Origin: Dichomitus squalens LYAD-421 SS1
Taxonomy: Eukaryota; Basidiomycota; Agaricomycetes; Polyporales; Polyporaceae
DNA length: 64,000 nt
Direction of reading: 5' to 3'
Assembly (NCBI RefSeq): GCF_000275845.1
Contig: NW_006766888.1
Coordinates: 456,622 to 520,621 of the forward strand
Positions 21,866 to 33,900 of this stretch are shown here, in pieces (positions within the stretch are counted from its first letter, which is position 1; every line of letters begins with the position of its first letter). A model generated the notes under the pieces. The model saw only the letters and a list, made by a program, of their open reading frames with translations, was not told the origin of the DNA and ran no database searches. The position numbers and the translations under genes were made by a program.

Positions 21866-22689
21866 TGTGCCGGTCCTATCAGCGTCGTATGTCCCCTCTG
21901 CATTCATAGCTCCTATCCAACCTCGCTGACTTGGAGTATCCGTATCGGTCTATTCGCAGTCCTCTGGGAATTGCCGAAGGTTTCACAGCGAGGCTGACGG
22001 CTAGGAGTCTGACACCCTGATCGTGGGGAGGGGCCATCGACTGCTAGAGACATCGGAGGTCCCAGCCGGTTCCGATCGTACATGGACATGGACAGACTAT
22101 ACAAGTGAGATCCGCACGCCCATACGTTTGTACGCGGGAGTCGCAGCGCGGAGGCCGGGCCTTCGTGTACTGAGTGATCAGGTTCGAGGGCACGTTGCAT
22201 GTACATTGGGGTGCGCGTAGCACACTATGTACTGTAGTGCCCAACATGGGCTTCGCCTGTGGACAATGATAAATAGGAGTCAAACCAACCTACGGTGCCG
22301 TCCTGGAGCAATTTGCACTTCAACAAATGATCTCGGGGTCCTGGGACGGGGCGAAGCATCCAGTGCAGAGACACCGAACTGAGGCCAGGTAGACGGGTGG
22401 CATCCTGATCGAGTCACGCAATGACCACAGCCTTGGTGTTGCGAAGGTTCCGTTGATACGCATTGCAGGTTATTTGGGTGCCGAGTATGCAAGTCCTACA
22501 ATCTCCGTGACGAAGGGACTGTCCAAATGGTATCCGCGCGCAAGAGGCCTTACGGGATGTATTTAGGATCATGTGCGTGTTCCTTCGGTGGAGATTATAC
22601 GATACACTACCGGGTACATATGTGCAGTCCGTGGTGCCTGGAGACAACCCTGGAGATAGGAAGCGTCTGAGAGTCCGTGGTGGAATAAT
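21866..22689. other. Intergenic, nothing recognised
   Basis: Lies between the 3' ends of the convergent DUF6533 and GNA1 genes. No recognisable coding sequence. Confidence 0.55.
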
Positions 22690-23465
22690 TTACAAGCGCG
22701 GAGTATGTGCGCGGTCTGTCGGGGCGTACTTGGCCTGCAGCACGACGATCAGGACCGCCCCTCCCACATACCGAGAAAAGCAGAGCGGCACTCACCATCT
22801 CGTTTTCCTTCTTCTGGAACCCGCACTTCTCGTAGAAAGCTGCAAACGGGCAAGCGCGAGTCAGCACATACCGCCCCATCCCCCATTTCCACGCACGAGG
22901 CGAGGCGACAGGCGCAGATCACGACGGCGACGGCGACTTACGTATATTGCTATCGCTGCAGTTGAGGATCGTCTTGTAGCAGCCGCTGTTCTCGCTGATG
23001 GCGGTGAGCGCCTGGATGACGCGGAGGCCGAGCTTCTTGCCCTGCTGGCCCTTGTCGACGGCGATGTCCTCGATGTGGCCGACGGCGCCGAGGCCACGGA
23101 GGAACTTGCGCTCGACGAAGACGGTGCCGACGGCGACGATGCGGTCGGACGTCCGGTCGACGATGACGATGGGGTAGTACGTGCGCGGGGCGGCGCGGAG
23201 GGCGTCGAACTGGGCGCGCCAGGCGGCCTCGCCGGGGTCTGTGACGACGGTGAGGACGGAGAGGATGGCGAGGTGGCCGCGGGCGTAGTCGGACGAGGCG
23301 AGGGGGCGGATCTGCGTGCAGAGGGGTGGGCGTTGTGAGCACATGCTGGAGAGAGAATGAGTGGGGACGTACGTGGAGCTCTGGGGGCAGCTGCTTCCTG
23401 ACGTCGGCGGGGATGTGTTCGGTGGGGAAGAGGAGGTCGAGGTCGTGGTCTGGCGTGAAGGGCAT
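22690..23465 (-). CDS. GNA1: Glucosamine-6-phosphate N-acetyltransferase (GNAT family)
   Basis: Four exons (23465-23373, 23311-22942, 22839-22796, 22734-22690) give about 183 aa. After an N-terminal segment with LLFPTEHIPADVRKQLPPEL the GNAT fold begins with IRPLASSDYARGHLAILSVL. Later come RTYYPIVIVD, GHIEDIAVDKGQQGKKLG (the acetyl-CoA-binding loop with the Q-x-x-G-x-K pattern), KTILNCSDSN and FYEKCGFQKKENEM. These match yeast Gna1. The enzyme acetylates glucosamine-6-phosphate with acetyl-CoA, a cytosolic step to UDP-GlcNAc, the precursor of chitin and GPI anchors. Yeast Gna1 has 159 residues; the extra length here is at the ends. The start is the only ATG ahead of the conserved N-terminal motif. 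Confidence 0.94.
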
Positions 23466-24302
23466 TATGGGTAGATTGCTGGGGTGAGTAGAGGGTATGC
23501 TAGGATGGTCTATGAGGGAACGAACGAGAGCAAGGACGACGAGGAAAGCAGAGGACGAGTTGCGGGGACAGTTGCTACAGCTCGGCTCTTGTTATGAGCG
23601 CGTCAGGCCGCCCACATTTGGCCTAGCGGCACGCGTTTGTGGCTGTCCCTCCCCGGTAGCGCCGCACAGGGCCCGCCGCCGGCTTGTCTTCCCCGTCCAT
23701 GGCGGTGTCTGCTACGATTCTCTGCGACCCCGCCTCCGCCTCCGCCTCCGCCTCTCAGTAGCTATAGTCCAACTTGACTTTATGAAGAAAATGTTGTTGT
23801 CGATTTCCTTGACTCCGTTCTGCGGTCAACTCAGGAATGCTCCAGGTCAAGACGAGAAGATCCCGGCCTCCGGAGAGATCAGCTTCAACGAACCTGTCTC
23901 TTTCATCGACCATCTCCCAGGCTATACAGTGTGTGTCTTTACGTTCACGTCTTGATGGTCAAACAGGGTACTTCTTGCAATAGGCGTCAATCTCTTCATG
24001 GTGAAGCATCTCGCTTGGTCCGCGACGCTTCTTAACTGGTCTCGCGGGCGGTAGTCTGTGTTTCCTCTTTCCGGTATCTTCTATGGCTTACATGTGAGTG
24101 GTTGCTGCTGGCGCCGCAATTCAAACGATTATCTGCGGTCGGGCGCTTGCGCGTGCATTCCTGACTTGTCTCTGCTGCTTTGCCATGCATATCGTGCTTG
24201 CGACTGGTTCGTCTTCTAGGTGCAGCTAAAGTCGATTGCGAAGTCCTAGTCAGGCGCCCATGGCACCCTGTACTGTACGTACAGGGTTCGAGGTCCTTCT
24301 GC
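23466..24302. other. Intergenic, nothing recognised
   Basis: Promoter side of GNA1, with a CCGCCT-type simple-sequence patch near 23734-23755. No gene is supported. Confidence 0.55.
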
Positions 24303-24646
24303 TGCTTTGCAAAAAAGATTGCAGTGCGAAGCGCGCAAAATCCTGTTTGCCTCTGTTTGCTCACCCGGAGAAACGCCCGCAATGCCGGGAGCCTCTTTGC
24401 AGCATGGTCGAATTTTCAGCTACAAACCTACCGAATATATTCAGAAAGTTATATTGCGGAGGCAGAGAACATCGTCGTTTATTTTGGCAGTAGGAAAGCG
24501 GGCACAGATTCAAGCACGGCTTTGACGGACGGAGTCCTTGTGAGCGCCCGGTTCCCGAAACAGAAATCCTCGCCGTAGCCGACGGGGGACCAAACAGGGG
24601 CAAACCGGATTTGCGCGCTTCGCACTGCAATCTTTTTTGCAAAGCA
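24303..24646. mobile_element. MITE-like element with 37-bp perfect terminal inverted repeats
   Basis: The outer 37 bases at 24303-24339 (starting TGCTTTGCAAAAAAGATTGC) are repeated exactly in inverted form at the right end. Homology continues to about 58 bp with one gap and a few mismatches. The whole element is 344 bp and has no coding capacity, which is the normal form of a miniature inverted-repeat transposable element. I see no convincing target duplication, and the superfamily is not recognised. It sits about 280 bp before the start of the dehydrogenase gene. Confidence 0.85.
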
Positions 24647-24929
24647 CTGTAGCATCCTTGCCGCTGAAGAAGTTCGTCAAAGGGTCATCTGTACCCCGAT
24701 CGGTGTTCTTTACGCGAATCGCAAACATCACCGACCGGCCTGACTCGACTCGAGTATTCCTCATTTCATAGCTATCGCCATAAGCTTATAGAAGCATACG
24801 ACGTCGACGACGTCATATGATCTTTTGTCGGTCACGGTGTGGGTTCCGTGGGTATGGGGACCTAAATAAGTGAGGGTGTAGCTCGAGAGAGCCCCCGTCC
24901 TATCCCAAAACCACAGGCGCACTACAAGC

Positions 24930-26091
24930 ATGTCGTCGAGCACAAGACGCGTTGTAATCATCACCGGAGCCGCAGAGGGCATCGGGCGCGGCATCGCGCT
25001 CAGGCTCGCGAAGGATGGCTATGACCTCGGGCTATTTGACCTTCCCAACGCCCAAGGGAAACTCGACCAGCTCGCGGAGGCCATCCGGAAAGAGTACGGC
25101 GTCCGGGTCGTTAACGTCTTTGGAAGTGTTGCCGCGGAGGACGATGTCAAACGACTAGTCGAGACCGTCGTGCAAGAATTCGGTAGCCTGTATGCGGTGG
25201 GTACTGATATGCTCGCTCGTTCGCATACTTGCGCTGACTTGATGACTAGATGATCGCGAATGCAGGGATTTCAGTCAACCGCGTCTTGCACGAGAGTACG
25301 TTTAGTTCTGCTTGTGAGTCTGCGGGTGTCCGTAGGCCTGATGAATCACTCCGTAGTCTCCACAGAAGAACTGGACAGGCTCCTCAACGTGAACGTCAAA
25401 GGGACGTTCTTCTGCTACAAGTACGCCGCGATCCAGCTCATCAAGCAGGGCAAGGGCGGTCGCATCCTCGGCGCCGCCTCGATCGCAAGCAAAAAGGGTA
25501 CGCAACGCTCTGCTTCGCATCGACTGATGGCTCCTCGCATGCTCACGTCCACACGTCGTAGGAATGGCGATGAACTCCGTGTATTCTGCGACGAAATTCG
25601 CCATCCGGGGCATGACCCAATCTGCGGCGATGGACTATGGCAAGTATGGCATCACGGTGAACGCGTACGCTCCCGGGGTGATCGAGACGCCCCTCAGTAA
25701 GTTCCAGCAATCTTGGGACACGCGCTGGGATGCTGATGCTGATGCGCTTCGTTGCACTGCGCAGTGGCGTACCTGGACGAGTACCACACTGCGCAGAGCG
25801 GGCAGCCGAAAGGCTCGTGGACGGCATCGGTGAGGGCTTCGCTCGGATGCCCGTGTGTTTAGGCCTGTGAGCTAATTATACGTACCCCTGATAGTTCAAC
25901 AGTGCGAACGTCCTGGGAAGGAACGGACAGCCGGCGGACGTCGCGAACCTGGTGTCGTTCCTAGTTTCTGACGATGCGTCGTTCATCACTGGGCAATCGG
26001 TAGGGAGCGTCGTGACTTGCGTAACTAGATATGAATGGCTGATTTGTTATGGCGATAGTACCTCGTTGATGGTGGATTTTGCTTCGATTAG
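24930..26091 (+). CDS. Short-chain dehydrogenase/reductase, butanediol/acetoin dehydrogenase-like
   Basis: Seven exons (24930-25196, 25250-25295, 25357-25497, 25562-25696, 25765-25829, 25895-25999, 26059-26091) give 263 aa, the normal size of a classical SDR. The Rossmann motif reads VVIITGAAEGIGRGIALRL. NAG follows in MIANAGISVNR, then NVNVKGTFFCYKYAA, the catalytic Ser in AASIASKKG, and YSATK with the catalytic Tyr and Lys. The C-terminus has SFLVSDDASFITGQS and the common ending YLVDGGF. These enzymes interconvert alcohols and ketones with NAD(H) or NADP(H). Similarity in style is greatest to acetoin/2,3-butanediol dehydrogenases, but the substrate is not proven. The last exon is only 33 bp including the stop. 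Confidence 0.9.
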
Positions 26092-26319
26092 GTACCGTCG
26101 ATGAGAAAGAGCGAGAAAAAAAGCAGGGGCTTTGTTTGGACGCTCAAGAGCGCAAAGGGATGGTGGCGGGAGACTCGGGAGGGTTTGCCACCTGGGGCTG
26201 GGCAAATTGCGAGTCTCGAGAGAATGTATCATATGATCTATTGCAGTACTCACCTTGTTGGTTGGAGAGCGGTAGTGAATTCGGGTGGTGAGCTGTGGCT
26301 CTGAGCTTCGCGGGTGGTG
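26092..26319. other. Intergenic
   Basis: 3' side of the dehydrogenase gene up to the hAT target site. Nothing recognised. Confidence 0.6.
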
Positions 26320-26327
26320 CTCTGCCG

Positions 26328-27762
26328 CAGCGTTGTTTTGACCGCGGTCATGACCAAAGCCATGACCGATTTTGACTAGCTTGACTGGTCATGACGGTTG
26401 GTCAAAGGTCAACGCGTGATCTAGGCGACCGAGCGCTTGTGGGGTCGCACTAATCACGTTGATTGGGACCAGCAGCTATGGATGGCCCGACTATTTGTGT
26501 ATGCCTAGGTAGAAATTGTATAGAATTGAAGGAGCATTTTTCGAGGGGAGAGTGAGCGGAAGGTGTCAGATAATGTGAGCTGGAGACAACAGAGGTTGGA
26601 AGTATCAAATACTTCAACTCCGTCAGCGGTAGAAACTATTCGGACTGAAGCATTTTTCGACTCTTCTACCGGACAAATAATATTGTGAGCGTGCAGCTTC
26701 CTCCCGCACTCGCTATTCCCTCACCCCCCTGACTACCTCCATGCACTAGCAAGACCAGCGTCGTTCGCCTGCCTACAGAACCTTCCGTTTGGAGCGAGCA
26801 CCAGTGATAATGTAAATCGAGCNNNNNNNNNNNNNNNNNNNNNNNNNNNNNNNNNNNNNNNNNNNNNNNNNNNNNNNNNNNNNNNNNNNNNNNNNNNNNN
26901 NNNNNNNNNNNNNNNNNNNNNNNNNNNNNNNNNNNNNNNNNNNNNNNNNNNNNNNNNNNNNNNNNNNNNNNNNNNNNNNNNNNNNNNNNNNNNNNNNNNN
27001 NNNNNNNNNNNNNNNNNNNNNNNNNNNNNNNNNNNNNNNNNNNNNNNNNNNNNNNNNNNNNNNNNNNNNNNNNNNNNNNNNNNNNNNNNNNNNNNNNNNN
27101 NNNNNNNNNNNNNNNNNNNNNNNNNNNNNNNNNNNNNNNNNNNNNNNNNNNNNNNNNNNNNNNNNNNNNNNNNNNNNNNNNNNNNNNNNNNNNNNNNNNN
27201 NNNNNNNNNNNNNNNNNNNNNNNNNNNNNNNNNNNNNNNNNNNNNNNNNNNNNNNNNNNNNNNNNNNNNNNNNNNNNNNNNNNNNNNNNNNNNNNNNNNN
27301 NNNNNNNNNNNNNNNNNNNNNNNNNNNNNNNNNNNNNNNNNNNNNNNNNNNNNNNNNNNNNNNNNNNNNNNNNNNNNNCTCGTTTGTCATATACAGCTAG
27401 TTCTCTCGTCGGCCTTCATATCCAAGTCGAGTTCCGTTCCCTATGAGTTGATTTTTGATCTATCCGTCGGCAAGCTCTTTGTCGGTTCGCAGCTCAGATA
27501 TGGCGTATTATGGGGTAGTACGTCATTTAAATTCAAGGACAGGGATGAGTATGCAATAGTCTCATCAGCCCTTATTGTACCTCCTCGCGGCCACGATGCG
27601 TTTGGCCTATCCCAGAGCCATGGCCTGCCGTCAGACGCACACTCGGACATGCCGGAGATCTCACGTGCTAACTTTTGACCGGCGGTCATGACCGGGTCAC
27701 ACAGTGACCGGTCATCCGTCGTCTAAAAGTCATGACCGTTGACTTGACCCGTAACAACGCTG
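26328..27762. mobile_element. hAT-type transposon remnant or non-autonomous copy
   Basis: The two ends are CAGCGTTGTT (26328-26337) and its exact complement AACAACGCTG (27753-27762). Each is directly flanked by the same 8 bases CTCTGCCG (26320-26327 and 27763-27770). An 8-bp target duplication with CAG...CTG ends is the standard hAT signature. Subterminal copies of GGTCATGACC/TGACCGG-like words occur on both sides, as expected for transposase-binding sites. The 1435-bp span includes a 556-base gap, so the true length and any transposase are unknown. It inserted between the dehydrogenase and POL2 genes, 215 bp before the POL2 start. Confidence 0.85.
26823..27378. other. Assembly gap (556 N) inside the hAT element
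   Basis: Run of N. Flanks are not duplicates of each other. A repeat copy inside the element probably blocked assembly. Confidence 1.
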
Positions 27763-27852
27763 CTCTGCCGTCGGAGTGCCGGGGGTGACGTAGTGTGACG
27801 ATTGGCGTCCGTCACATACCGCGACTGGTCACACAATGTGATTTGCCGCTCA

Positions 27853-27935
27853 ACGCGACGACGACCGCGACAGCGACACAGAGGACGGGGACAACGAGGA
27901 CGACGACAAGGACATCAACGACGACTGCGACGCGA
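27853..27935 (+). promoter_or_regulatory. Two ACGCGA words upstream of POL2 (possible MBF sites)
   Basis: ACGCGA occurs at 27853-27858 and 27930-27935, 127 and 50 bp before the POL2 ATG. ACGCG-type words are bound by the MBF/DSC1 G1/S factor in yeasts and are common in front of replication genes. The region is rich in CG and GAC, so chance occurrence is quite possible. Confidence 0.3.
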
Positions 27936-27984
27936 GCCTCTCTCTTACCTCTCTTTTTACTACTCTCTGCTCTCTCTACTCCCT

Positions 27985-30900
27985 ATGGCTCGAGGTTCGG
28001 GCTCCTTCAAGAGGGGTGGACGCGGTACCTCTCGTTTCAGCTATCGAGGCAATACATCGTTTCGGGGTGGTAGAGGCCGCGGTAGAGGCCGCGGAGGGGC
28101 ACCAGCTGATGCGCAACCACAACGAGATGAGGACGGAAACCAGCTTGCGGAGCGTTTTGAGCAGGTGAAGACGAACGACGAGGTGGACGAGAAGCTCGGA
28201 TTTGCACGAGTCGCTGAGGGTCCCACAAGAGAGGGCTGGTTGATTAACATGCACCCGGTACGTACCGAACGCGTTTCTCGCTGCGTGTAGGTCTGACTAT
28301 GTGTGTAGACATTGATGAAAGACGCGGACTGGCCTGGAGGCAAAGCCGCTGTCGACTTCTACTTCATCCAGGACGACGGAGGAATGTTCAAATGCACGCT
28401 TCAATACGAGCCGTACTTTTACATAGCGTGCAAGGTGTGTAGCCCTTTCTTTCATCTGCGAATGTCTCCTTACACGCACATAGAGCGGGATGGAGACAGT
28501 TATCGAAGAATGGCTCCTGAAGAAATACGAAGGCATCATCTGCCGCATCACCCGCGAGCGCAAAGAGGACCTCCAGATGCCGAACCACCTCATGGGCCAC
28601 CGCCGCCTCTTCCTCCAGCTCCACTTCCGCAACGTCTCCGACCTCCTCACCGTCCGCTGCGACATCATGCCCCTCGCGCTCGCCAACTCGGCCAAGCTCG
28701 ACGCCGTGGACGCCTACGCCGAGGTCGTTACCGCCACCGCCGCTCCCACGACTAACATCGAGCTCGAGGGCGAGTGGGCGGCGGACTCCCAGCACGCGGG
28801 CTCCTCGACGAGTGCGCACGCTCATGCACGGTGGGGCGACAAGGACCCGCGCGAGGGCATCGTCGACATTCGCGAGTACGACGTGCCGTACTACCTGCGC
28901 GTCGCGATGGACAACGAGATCCGCGTCGGGCTCTGGTACGCGATATCGTTCGTGCAGGGCCAGCCGGCGTTCAAGCTGCTCACGGCGCGGGTGAAGCGTG
29001 CGGACCCGGTGGTGATGGCGTTCGATATCGAGACGACGAAGGCGCCGCTGAAGTTTCCGGACCAGGCGATCGACCAAGTGATGATGATCTCGTACATGGT
29101 CGACGGGCAGGGATACTTGATTACCAATAGGGAGATCGTAAGCGAGGATATCGAAGACTTTGAGTACACCCCGAAGGAGGGGTACGAAGGTCCGTTTATA
29201 GTGTTTAACGAGCCGGACGAGGTGGGTTCCTCTCGTTCGCCTCCGTGGTGTCATTCCGCGCGCGCATGCTTATGTGGTGTGCAGGCTGCGACGATCCGCC
29301 GGTGGTTCTCGCACATCCAGGAGGTGAAGCCGACGGTGATGGCGACGTTCAACGGCGACTTCTTCGACTTCCCGTTCCTTGACGCGCGCTCGAAGGTCCA
29401 CGGGATCGACATGTTCCTCGAGTCTGGCTTCGCGAAGGACTCGGAGGACGAGTACAAGAGCAGGGGATGCGTGCATATGGACTGCTTCCGGTGGGTGAAG
29501 CGCGATTCGTACCTCCCGCAAGGCAGCCAGGGCTTGAAGGCGGTGACGACGGCGAAGCTGGGGTACGACCCTATCGAGCTCGACCCCGAGTTGATGACGC
29601 CGTATGTATTCCTTCTACCACGTCGTTCGGCCGCGGTGCTTATTGGTAATTGTTGTGAAGGTACGCGATGGAGCAGCCGCAGGTGCTCGCGCAGTACTCC
29701 GTCTCCGATGCGGTGGCGACATACTATCTCTACATGAAATACGTGCACCCGTTCATCTTCTCCCTTTGCAACATCATTCCGCTCTGCCCGGACGAGGTCT
29801 TGCGGAAAGGCACTGGGACGCTTTGTGAGACGCTTCTCATGGTAGGCTGTCTGCTCTCGTCAGCTATGACTTCTGGTCTGACTGTTCGAAGGTGGAAGCG
29901 ATCCGAGGGCAGATTATCATGCCGAACCGGCATGAGGAGTCTCACGGGACGATGTATGAAGGACATCTGGTCGCGTCGGAGACGTATGTAGGAGGCCACG
30001 TCGAGGCTCTGGAGGCGGGCGTGTTCCGAAGTGACATTGTGACACACTTCAAGATCGAGCCGTCTGCCGTGCAGCAGGTACGTAGTCTATTAGCGTCACG
30101 AGTGAAACTACAATGCTCACAAAGCGCGCAGCTCATCGACCAGCTGGACGCGGCGCTCACGTTCTGTATCGTCGAAGAGTCGAAGGCATCGCTCGAGTCG
30201 GTGACGAACTACGACGAGGTCAAGGCGGAGATCCAGGCCAAGCTTGAAGAGATGCGCGATAACCCGCAGCGCATGGACAGTCCGCTCATCTACCACTTGG
30301 ACGTCGCGGCGATGTACCCGAACATCATGTTGTCGAATCGACTGCAGCCCGACTCGGTGGTCGACGAGGCGACGTGCGCGGTCTGCGACTTCAACCGGCC
30401 GGGCAAGACCTGCGACCGCCGGATGACGTGGGCGTGGCGTGGGGAGTACTTCCCTGCGCGCAGAGACGAGTATAACATGATCAAGCACGCACTGAACCAG
30501 GAGACGTTTCCCCCTAAGAAGCCCGGGGGTCCGCAACGCAAGTTTGTCGACCTTTCTGAGGCGGAGCAGACGGCGCTGCTGCACAAGCGCTTGGGGGACT
30601 ACTCAAGGCGTGTGTACAAAAAGATCAAGGACACGAAGATAGAGAACAGGGAGGCGATCATCTGCCAGAGGGAGAATCCGTTCTACATCGACACGGTGCG
30701 CCGGTTCCGGGACCGGCGTTACGAGTACAAGGGCCTGCACAAGACGTGGAAAAAGAATCTGGACGCATACGTGGGGGAGCACCGGTCGATTGCGGAGGTG
30801 GACGAGGCGAAGAAGATGATCGTGTTGTACGACTCGCTGCAGCTGGCGCACAAGTGTATCCTGAACTCGTTTTACGGCTACGTGATGCGCAAGGGCGCGC

Positions 30901-33900
30901 GCTGGCACTCGATGGAGATGGCGGGCATAACGTGTCTGACTGGGGCGACGATCATCCAGATGGCGCGGCAGCTCGTCGAGCAGATTGGTCGGCCGCTGGA
31001 GCTGGACACGGACGGGATCTGGTGCATGCTGCCCGGGGTGTTTCCGGAGAACTTCAAGTTCAAGCTCGCGAACGGGAAGGCGATCGCGTTCTCATACCCG
31101 TGCACGATGCTCAACCACCTCGTCCATGCGAAGTTCACGAACCACCAGTACCACGAACTGGACCCCGAGACGGGCGAATATAAGGTGCACTCGGAAAACT
31201 CGATCTTCTTCGAGCTGGACGGGCCGTACAAGGCGATGATCTTGCCGTCGTCGAAGGAGGAGGACAAGCTGCTGAAGAAGCGGTATGCGGTGTTCAACGA
31301 CGACGGTTCGCTCGCGGAGCTGAAGGGGTTCGAGGTGAAGCGGCGGGGTGAACTCCAGCTGATCAAGATCTTCCAGAGCCAGATTTTCGAGAAGTTCCTG
31401 CTGGGCACGACTCTCGAGGAGTGCTATGCGGCGGTCGCGGAAGTGGCAGACCGCTGGCTCAACGTCCTCGTCTCCCACGCGGAGGACCTCTCGGACGACG
31501 AGCTCGTGGAGCTAATCGCGGAGAACCGGTCCATGTCGAAGACGCTCTCCGAGTACGGGGGCCAGAAGTCGACGTCGATCAGCACGGCGCGGCGCCTCGC
31601 CGAGTTCTTGGGTGACCAGATGGTCAAGGATAAGGGACTGGCGTGCAAGTTCATCATCTCTGCGAAGCCGATGGGGGCCCCAGTCACTGAACGCGCGGTG
31701 CCTGTCGCGATCTTCTCGGCGGAGGAGAGCGTGAAGCGGACGTATCTGCGCAAGTGGCTAAAGGACAACTCGCTTACGAGCTTCGATCTGCGCTCGATCC
31801 TCGACTGGGACTACTACATTGAGCGCCTGGGCTCGGTCATCCAGAAGCTCATCACGATTCCCGCTGCGATGCAGAAGGTCGCGAACCCGGTCCCGCGCAT
31901 CCACCACCCGGACTGGCTCCACCGCCGCGTTGTCGCGATGGAGGACAAGTTCCGCCAACATAAGGTGACGGACTTCTTCAAGCGTGCGGGGGAGGGTGAG
32001 TTGGCGCAGACGCAATCTCAAAGGGAGGACGACGACGTCGATATGGAGGATGGCATGGCCCAGCGCCCGCGTGGTTTCCGCCCTATGGCGGTCGTGAAGC
32101 GTAAGCCGCGAAGAGAGGAAAGCGCAGAGGCGGAAGAGTCACAGTTTGCGGAGTTACCCCGCGACCCGAAACAGTCCTACCGCTCCTGGCTGCACGTCAT
32201 GAGGAAACGGTGGTCAGGTCGTGGGGTCGACAACTCGGACGCTGCTACAAGCCTCGCCGTGCCCGCAATGTTCCGTGGGGTCCGTCAGAAGCAGAGCACG
32301 CACTGGGACATCGTACAGATCCGCCCTAATAGGACGCCAGGACGGTTCACGTTGTGGCTCTCGATCAATGGGTCGCTCACGGCCGTCCCACTTAGAATTC
32401 CCCGAGAGTTCTACATCCACCTTCGGACTCCACCCAAGAAGGATCAGTTCAACCATGAGCTGTACCAGTGCCAGAAGGTTGCCAGGAGCATGCCGCGAGA
32501 CCGGCCGTGCGTCAACCTCTACAAGATCTCTGTGCGGGAGGATCTGTACGTCGAGGGGCACGAACACTTCATCGACATCACCAACGACCCGAACGTGGAT
32601 GGCGTTTATGAGCTGCAGGTATGCATTGATTAGTCTTGCGAGTCGTTCTTGCCTTTTCATACTCCCTCCCAGTTGCCACTAGTCACGCGCGCGATTCTGA
32701 AGCTGGGCAAGACATGTTGTAATGAGGACAAGTCCACGAACCTCACTCGCGCCGAGGCAATCGGTTTTGATCTCCAGCAGCTAGGTCGTTCGAACCCCTC
32801 TCTGACGAAGAGGAGATACCTTGATCAAGGTCGCGCTGGGAAGTATATCTTCTTATACCACGCGTGCGCTGCGAATGCACCTGTGCACGTCTTTGCTCTC
32901 TTCATACCCGGCGAAGTCGCCAAACTGCACATAGTCGACCCTGCGACACGTCGACAACCCATACCTCGTCTCTCCGAACACTATGCTGATCTGCTGAGCA
33001 AGCACGAGCAAAACGCAGGCGCAAGCCACTCATACACCTACCCTGATCATCTTTCTTTCACTACCACTTACCACGGGAACGATGCCACGGCGCTCAAGGC
33101 GATCTCCCGCGAGCTGGGTCTCGTCGAGAACCGGTCATACATCGTAGTCATCTCCTCGAGTAAGGAGCAGAGCTATTTTGACTTACATACTCCCAAGCTC
33201 GCGAAGTTCCCGGTTCTCTCGATGTCGAAAGCAAAATCACCGCACTCCTTGGATGTCTTCCCCTGGCAAACGAGCGTAGCGCAGAAGCTCATCAACCGCT
33301 ACCTATCCCTGGGACCTTGGCTGGACCGGACCATCGCGATGGCAGACTATTACGACGTGCCCGTCGGGCATATCGAGGGTGACCAGCCCCTCTTACTAGC
33401 CGATATCGAGTTCGCCCGCAGGCTGACGAGCCAAGATGTCATTCTCTGGTGGTCACCTGGTGATCGTCCTGACCTAGGTGGCATCGAAGAGGACAACCGT
33501 CCGCAAGAAGAGCTGGCGAAAACTGAATTCAAGTCGCCAGGGTGCTACTCAAATGTCTGCCTCGAGATCGCTGTCCGCAACTTGGCCGTCGATGCGGTCT
33601 TGCACTCGGTCATCGTGAACGAGTTGGAAGGCAGCGGCGGTGCTACGGCCTTTGACGCGTCTCGGACATTGGACGAGTACTCCAAGGGCGAGTCCATGCA
33701 GGATCTCACGCTTGGAGAATCCAACGTTTCTCCACACATCTTCAGCATTCTCAAGGGCTTGGTCAAAGCTTGGATGGTGGATAAGATCCAGGGCAATTTC
33801 GAGAGCCCCGCCACGATCGCGATCGACCACTTCTGGAGGTGGATCAGCTCGACGGCGTCGAACATGTACGACACGGGCATCCACCGGTTTGTCCATGGCC

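Noticed and set aside
22571..23338. 255-codon plus-strand frame rich in Asp, Glu and Val
   Set aside because: It is the antisense shadow of the GNA1 exons; the minus strand has the GNAT motifs and splice sites.
23734..23755. CCGCCT run as a regulatory element
   Set aside because: A short simple-sequence patch with no further support.
24286..24300. GGTTCGAGGTCC as a tRNA B box
   Set aside because: No matching A box at the proper distance and no cloverleaf arms could be drawn.
28388..29254. Minus-strand frames of up to 290 codons inside POL2, and similar frames at 33549-35177
   Set aside because: Antisense shadows of GC-biased codons in POL2.
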